DNA of 64,000 nt, taken from Piscinibacter defluvii. GTDB lineage: Bacteria; Pseudomonadota; Gammaproteobacteria; Burkholderiales; Burkholderiaceae_C. The notes under the pieces are model-generated. The model did not search any database. It saw nothing but the letters and a program-made list of their open reading frames with translations, and was not told the origin of the DNA. The DNA lies in contig NZ_RCHJ01000004.1 in the NCBI RefSeq assembly GCF_004011805.1, positions 434,001 through 498,000 of the forward strand, given 5' to 3'. Positions 59,735 to 64,000 of this stretch are shown one piece after another (within the stretch, counting starts at the first letter, position 1; each line of letters opens with the position of its first letter). The translations under genes were made by a program, and so were the position numbers.

Positions 59735-60340
59735 GTGAAGGTCGCGATCCTGACCTTCGACGGTTTCAACGAGCTCGACTCGTTCATCGCGCTCGGGCTG
59801 CTGAACCGCCTGGGCGCGCAGGGCTGGAAGGCCGAGATCACCAGCCCGACCTCGCACGTCACCTCGATGAACGGGGTGACGGTGCAGGCGCAGCGCCCGC
59901 TCGAGTTCGCCAGCGAGGCCGACGCGGTGATCTTCGGCAGCGGCATCTACACCCGCGCGATCGCCCAGAACAGCGCGCTGCTCGACCGCCTGCAGCTCGA
60001 CCCGCTGCGCCAGCTGATCGCCGGGCAGTGCTCCGGCGTGCTGCTGATGGCCCGGCTCGGCCTGCTGGCCGACCTGCCGGCCTGCACCGACCTGACCAGC
60101 AAGCCCTGGGTCGTGGAGGCCGGCGTGCGGGTCGTCGATGCGCCGTTCCACGCCCGCGGGCCGATCGCCACCGCGGGCGGCTGCCTGGCCGCGCAGTACC
60201 TGGCCGCCTGGATGATGCTGCGCAAGGCCGGCGAGGAGGCCGCCGCCGCGGCGCTGCACTACGCCGCGCCGGTGGGCGAGAAGGGTCCCTACGTCGAGCG
60301 GCTGCTGGCCGCGGTGCGCCCCTTCGTCGACGTGACTTGA
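59735..60340 (+). CDS. DJ-1/PfpI-family protein
   Basis: A 201-residue cytoplasmic protein of the class I glutamine amidotransferase-like DJ-1/PfpI group. KVAILTFDGFNELDSFIALGLLNRLGA starts the fold, and the nucleophile elbow is AGQCSGVLLMARLGLLAD with Cys near residue 93. A TTG at 59720 overlapping the dps end is an alternative start; the GTG at 59735 begins directly at the first strand. Proteins of this family act as glyoxalases, chaperones or proteases; the activity here is not determinable. It probably belongs to the peroxide/stress unit with dps. Confidence 0.9.
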   Translation: MKVAILTFDGFNELDSFIALGLLNRLGAQGWKAEITSPTSHVTSMNGVTVQAQRPLEFASEADAVIFGSGIYTRAIAQNSALLDRLQLDPLRQLIAGQCSGVLLMARLGLLADLPACTDLTSKPWVVEAGVRVVDAPFHARGPIATAGGCLAAQYLAAWMMLRKAGEEAAAAALHYAAPVGEKGPYVERLLAAVRPFVDVT

Positions 60341-60430
60341 ACCACGCCCGCGCGGCCGGGCCGTCGCGGGGGCGCCACTACAATCGCGCGTCGTCGGGCA
60401 GCACTGCCCCAGCATTACAGGGAGAGCCCC

Positions 60431-60739
60431 GTGACCTCGCCGCAACCCGTTTCCGCCGCCGCCGTGGCCCCTGTCGCCGACGCGGGCGGGCTCGAGCGCG
60501 AGCTGGCGGAACTGTTCGTCCGGGCGCTGAACCTCGAGACGGCCGCGGCCGACATCGACCCGACCGCGCCGCTGTTCGGCGACGGGCTGGGCCTGGACTC
60601 GATCGACATCCTCGAAGTCGCCCTCGAGATCTCGCAGCGCTACGGCTTCCAGCTGCGCTCGGAAGACGAGAACAACGAGGTCATCTTCAGCTCGCTGCGC
60701 AGCCTGGCGGCCCACGTCGCGCAGCACCGGACGAAGTAG
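60431..60739 (+). CDS. acyl carrier protein (aryl-polyene-like cluster)
   Basis: A 102-residue ACP. The phosphopantetheine site is Ser57 in GLGLDSIDILEVALE. A 20-residue Ala/Pro-rich N-terminal extension is present before the helical core. The GTG at 60431 follows GGGAGAG. TACAAT at 60379-60384 is a plausible -10 and would begin the operon. It is first of at least four genes whose order (ACP, COG4648 membrane protein, acyl-AMP ligase, dehydratase, acyltransferase) matches aryl-polyene clusters. Confidence 0.92.
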   Translation: MTSPQPVSAAAVAPVADAGGLERELAELFVRALNLETAAADIDPTAPLFGDGLGLDSIDILEVALEISQRYGFQLRSEDENNEVIFSSLRSLAAHVAQHRTK

Positions 60740-60746
60740 GGGCCGG

Positions 60747-61391
60747 ATGCCGATCTGGCGCCTGGCGGCAGCGCTGGCGGCCCTGGCGGCCTATGCGCTG
60801 CTGTGCCACGGCCTGATGGCGCATGCACCCGGCCATCCGCTGACCGTGGTCGCGCTGTTCGCGCCGCTGCTGGGGATGCTGGCGCTGGCCGGGCTGCAGG
60901 CCGGGCGGCACCTGCTGCTGCTGGCCGCCGTGCTGCTGGCGGGACTGCTGGCCGCCCTCACGCTGGCCGGCCGCAGCGGCGACATGAACCGCCTCTACGT
61001 GCTGCAGCATGCCGGCATGCATGCGGCGCTCGCCTGGCTGTTCGGCAACACGCTGCGCGAGGGCCAGACGCCGCTGATCACCGCGCTGGCGCAGCGCATC
61101 CACCGCGAGTTCACGCCCGCGATGCGCGCCTACACGCGCCGGCTCACCGCGCTGTGGGCGGCCTACTTCGTGGCGATGATCCTGCTCTCGCTGGCCCTCT
61201 ACGTGCTCGCGCCCTGGCCGTGGTGGTCGCTGTTCGGCAACCTGCTGACGCCGCTGGCCGCCGGCAGCTTCTTCGTCGGCGAGCACCTGCTGCGGCGCTG
61301 GCGCCACCCCGAATTCGAGCGCGCCTCGCTGGTGCAGGCGGTGCGGGCCTACCGCGAACTCGGCGCCACGCGCGCGCCCGGGGGCCGATGA
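60747..61391 (+). CDS. COG4648-family membrane protein (ApeG-like)
   Basis: A 214-residue membrane protein with five to six hydrophobic helices. The pattern NRLYVLQHAGMHAALAWLFGNTLREGQTPLITALAQRIHR at about 80-125 is typical of the COG4648 family found in aryl-polyene and flexirubin clusters. Its function there is unknown. It begins 7 bases after the ACP and its stop codon overlaps the next start as ATGA. Confidence 0.85.
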   Translation: MPIWRLAAALAALAAYALLCHGLMAHAPGHPLTVVALFAPLLGMLALAGLQAGRHLLLLAAVLLAGLLAALTLAGRSGDMNRLYVLQHAGMHAALAWLFGNTLREGQTPLITALAQRIHREFTPAMRAYTRRLTALWAAYFVAMILLSLALYVLAPWPWWSLFGNLLTPLAAGSFFVGEHLLRRWRHPEFERASLVQAVRAYRELGATRAPGGR

Positions 61392-63043
61392 GCGCCGCGC
61401 TGCCGCTGCTCGCACCGCGCGACCTGGACGCGCCGCTCGCCTGGTGCGCCGGCGTGCCGGTCAGCGCCGCGCAGTTCATCGCCGAGGCGCAATGGCTGGC
61501 CGAGCGCCTGCCGCCCGGTGCACGCCCGGTCAACCTGTGCCGCGACCGCTACCTGTTCGCCCTCGGCCTGGCCGCCGCGCTGCTGCGCGGGCAGACCAGC
61601 CTGATGCCGCCCAATGCGCTGCCCGAGACACTGCAGCAGCTCGGCAGCGACGGCCGGATCGTCGTGTTGCACGACGATCCGGCCGAGGACGCGGCCGGCC
61701 TGCCGGCACTCGCTGTCGCCCGGCCGGCCGGCCTGGCCCCGGCGCGCACGGTGCCGCTGCTGAGCGCGGACCTCGAGGCCGTCTGCCTGCTCACCTCGGG
61801 CTCGACCGGACCGCCGCAGCCGCATGTCAAGCGCTGGGGCCCGCTGGTGGCCAACATCGGCGCCGAGGCGCAGCGCCTGGCCGAGCTGCTCGGGCGCGAC
61901 TCGATCGCCGGGCTGAACGTGCTGGCCACCGTGCCGGCGCAGCACAGCTACGGCTTCGAGTCGAGCGTGCTGCTGGCGCTGCTGGGCGGCGCCGCCTTCG
62001 ACGCCGGGCGGCCGTTCTACCCGGCCGACATTGCCGCCGGGCTGGCGCGCCTGCCGGCGCCGCGAGCGCTGGTCACCACGCCGTTCCACCTGAAGGCGCT
62101 GCTGCTGGCCGGGGTGGCGCTGCCGCCGGCCGCGCTCGTGCTCTCGGCCACCGCGCCGCTGTCGCCGCAGCTGGCCGCGCAGGCCGAGCAGGCGCTCGAC
62201 GCGCGCCTGGTGGAGATCTACGGCTGCACCGAGGCCGGCCAGGTGGCGGCGCGCCGCACCACCGACGGCCCGACCTGGACCACGCTGGGTGCGCTGCACC
62301 TGTGGCGCGAGGGCGAGGGCGAGGACGAGCGTTTCCTGGTGGCCGGCGGCCACGTCACCGAGCCGACCCCGCTGGCCGACGTGCTCGAGCTGCAGGACGA
62401 GCGGCACTTCCGCCTGCTCGGGCGCGCCAACGACCTGATCCACGTGGCCGGCAAGCGCAGCTCGCTGGCGCACCTGAACTTCCACCTCAACCGCATCGAG
62501 GGGGTGGACGACGGCGCGTTCTGGATGCCCCCCGAGCAGGCCGACGGCGTGACGCGGCCGGTGGCCTTCGTCGTCGCGCCCGCGCTGAGCGAGGCGCAGG
62601 TGATCCAGGCACTGCGCGAGCGGCTCGAACCGGCCTTCGTGCCGCGCCGCGTGATCCATGTCGACGCGCTGCCGCGCGAGGCCACCGGCAAGCTCGGCGC
62701 GCGCACGCTCGAGGAGTTCGCCCGCGCCCAGCTCGACGGCGAGACACGCTTCGAGGTGCCGGCCGACCACCCGGCATTCGAGGGCCACTTCCCGGGCCAG
62801 CCGGTGCTGCCCGGCGTGGCGCTGCTCGACCTGGTGCTGCAGGCGCTGGCCACGCGCCCGGCGCTGCAGGCGCGCGTGGGCGCCACGCCGAGCCTCGACG
62901 AGGTGAAGTTCCTCGCCCCGGTGGGCCCGGGCAGTGCGTTGCGGGTGCTGCTGCGCGAGCAGGGCGCGGCGCTCGCCTTCGAGGTGCGGCGCGGGCCGAC
63001 CTGCGTGGCACGCGGCCGGCTGTCGGCGGGCACGGCGGCATGA
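61388..63043 (+). CDS. fused acyl-AMP ligase and hotdog dehydratase (ApeH-ApeI type)
   Basis: A 551-residue fusion. Residues about 10-435 are an adenylate-forming ligase with LTSGSTGPPQPHVK, EIYGCTEAGQVAARR, DRxLI-type segment GRANDLIHVAGKR and the Lys-site LPREATGKLGAR. Residues about 445-551 are a FabZ/FabA-like hotdog with FEGHFPGQPVLPGVALLD. In E. coli aryl-polyene clusters the ligase and dehydratase are separate genes, so the fusion is informative. It would activate a phenylpropenoic-type starter and load it onto the ACP. Start ATG 61388 overlaps the preceding stop. Confidence 0.9.
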   Translation: MSAALPLLAPRDLDAPLAWCAGVPVSAAQFIAEAQWLAERLPPGARPVNLCRDRYLFALGLAAALLRGQTSLMPPNALPETLQQLGSDGRIVVLHDDPAEDAAGLPALAVARPAGLAPARTVPLLSADLEAVCLLTSGSTGPPQPHVKRWGPLVANIGAEAQRLAELLGRDSIAGLNVLATVPAQHSYGFESSVLLALLGGAAFDAGRPFYPADIAAGLARLPAPRALVTTPFHLKALLLAGVALPPAALVLSATAPLSPQLAAQAEQALDARLVEIYGCTEAGQVAARRTTDGPTWTTLGALHLWREGEGEDERFLVAGGHVTEPTPLADVLELQDERHFRLLGRANDLIHVAGKRSSLAHLNFHLNRIEGVDDGAFWMPPEQADGVTRPVAFVVAPALSEAQVIQALRERLEPAFVPRRVIHVDALPREATGKLGARTLEEFARAQLDGETRFEVPADHPAFEGHFPGQPVLPGVALLDLVLQALATRPALQARVGATPSLDEVKFLAPVGPGSALRVLLREQGAALAFEVRRGPTCVARGRLSAGTAA

Positions 63044-64000
63044 AGCCGGCGGCAACCATGGCCGACGCGCCCGACTGGCACAGCGCCCCGGAGCGCAGCA
63101 ACCAGGCCACGCTGCGCCTGATGGCCTGGATCGCGGTGCACCTGGGCCGCCGCGTGGCGCGATGGATCCTGCACCCGATCACGCTCTATTTCCTCTGCTT
63201 CGCCCCCGCCGCGCGGCGGCATTCGGCGCGTTACCTCGGCCGCGTGCTGGGCCGCCCGGCGCGCTGGCACGAGGTCTACCGGCACCTGCATGCCTTCGCC
63301 TCGGTGGTGCTGGACCGGGTCTGGTTCGTGCGCGGCCGCACCGACGTGTTCGACCTGCAGGTGCACGGCGGCGCGCTGGTCGATGCCACGCTGGCCGAGG
63401 GGCGCGGCGCCTTCCTGCTCGGCGCGCACCTGGGAAGCTTCGAGGCGCTGCACGCGGTCGGCGAATCCCGCCCGGGCATGCGCGTGGCGATGGTCATGTA
63501 CCCCGACAACGCACGCCTGATCCAGGGCGTGCTGCAGGCGCTGGCGCCGCAGGCCCGGCTCGAGGTGATCGCCATCGGCCGGCCCGGATCGACGCTGGCG
63601 ATCCGCGACTGGCTCGACGGCGGCGGCCTCGCCGGCCTGCTCGGCGACCGCTACCTCGACGCCCCGGGCGCCGCCGGCACGACCGCCGGACGCGACACCC
63701 TCGTGCGGCTGCCCTTCCTCGGCGTGCCCGCGCCCTTCGACGACGGCCCGTTGCGCCTGGCGCTGCTGCTGCGCCGGCGCGTCATCTTCATGGTCGCGCT
63801 GTACCGCGGCGGGCGTCGCTACGATGTGCGCTTCGAGACGCTGGCCGACTTCCGCGACCCGCCCGCCGACCCGGCCGCGCGCCAGCGCCTGGTGCACGAG
63901 GCGCAGCAGGCCTACGTCGCCCGGCTCGAGGCGCTGTGCCGCGAGGCGCCCACCAACTGGTTCAACTTCCATGACTTCTGGCGCGAGGACCATGCGGCCT
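63040..64000 (+). CDS. LpxL/HtrB-like acyltransferase (cut at right edge)
   Basis: At least 320 residues of a lysophospholipid-type acyltransferase of the LpxL/HtrB family, frame open to the window end. The N-terminal membrane region (about 25-60) precedes the HX4E catalytic motif in GAHLGSFEAL, and family segments LLGDRYLDAPG and FLGVPAPFDDGPLRLALLLRRRVIFMV. The ATG at 63040 overlaps the previous stop as ATGA; an ATG at 63058 is an alternative. It probably acylates the aryl-polyene product or a lipid head group. C-terminus not in the window. Confidence 0.88.
   Translation, partial: MKPAATMADAPDWHSAPERSNQATLRLMAWIAVHLGRRVARWILHPITLYFLCFAPAARRHSARYLGRVLGRPARWHEVYRHLHAFASVVLDRVWFVRGRTDVFDLQVHGGALVDATLAEGRGAFLLGAHLGSFEALHAVGESRPGMRVAMVMYPDNARLIQGVLQALAPQARLEVIAIGRPGSTLAIRDWLDGGGLAGLLGDRYLDAPGAAGTTAGRDTLVRLPFLGVPAPFDDGPLRLALLLRRRVIFMVALYRGGRRYDVRFETLADFRDPPADPAARQRLVHEAQQAYVARLEALCREAPTNWFNFHDFWREDHAA

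Overview
The window is very GC-rich, densely coded chromosomal DNA of a betaproteobacterium. It most resembles the Rubrivivax/Leptothrix/Ideonella side of Burkholderiales. The grounds are a GTP-type PEP carboxykinase, a UbiM-like ubiquinone hydroxylase, a HutF/HutG histidine pathway, recG next to oxyR, a partial aryl-polyene-type locus and codon use with G/C at nearly every third position. I see no rRNA or tRNA gene, CRISPR array, insertion sequence or phage remnant. Because of the GC bias, long open frames opposite real genes are common and were discarded.

Layout. 1-6.8 kb: a YegD-type Hsp70 (cut at the left edge), an ECF sigma factor with an RskA-type anti-sigma factor, a TPR protein, a PhoD-like phosphatase, a small hypothetical gene, a two-domain FAS1 lipoprotein and a TetR regulator. 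6.8-18.1 kb: a UspA protein, then a leftward cluster (in transcription order): Ser/Thr kinase, two-CxxCH lipoprotein, FlgO/OmpA-like lipoprotein, a 1164-residue CxxCH protein with about nine ASH-type repeats and a JDVT-CTERM-like sorting tail, a small glutamic-type intramembrane protease (MrtJ-like) and a porin. ccmI (cytochrome c maturation) is divergent from the kinase. This surface-protein cluster is the most distinctive part of the window.

19.3-31.4 kb: a complete histidine degradation regulon (hutC, hutH, hutG, hutI, hutF, hutD, hutU) with a NitT/TauT-type ABC transporter inside it. Three copies of one palindrome (AAGTKGTCTAGRCCACTT-like) sit at its three promoter regions and are the likely HutC operators. 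Histidine goes to urocanate (HutH), imidazolonepropionate (HutU), formiminoglutamate (HutI), N-formylglutamate (HutF), then glutamate and formate (HutG). 31.4-33.1 kb: a LysR regulator divergent from two small related proteins that end at a strong hairpin terminator.

33.1-46.8 kb: mostly housekeeping and accessory genes: pckG, an orphan TupA-like binding protein with a MOSC protein, an Old Yellow Enzyme, rlmJ, an exported SRPBCC protein, a lipoprotein, two Hsp20 genes behind a probable sigma-32 promoter, an XRE regulator, a DUF2145 operon with an LplT-like/PlsC fusion, and ubiM. 46.8-54.6 kb: the queuosine genes tgt and queA on the same strand, separated by a TonB receptor, YfiR, hybrid histidine kinase and a cytochrome c. 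A 43-residue membrane protein precedes queA. 54.8-60.3 kb: recG, a Yip1 protein, oxyR, dps and a PfpI-family protein, which look like a peroxide-stress group. 60.4-64 kb: acyl carrier protein, COG4648 membrane protein, a fused acyl-AMP ligase/hotdog dehydratase and an LpxL-like acyltransferase cut at the right edge. These are the beginning of an aryl-polyene-like biosynthetic cluster.
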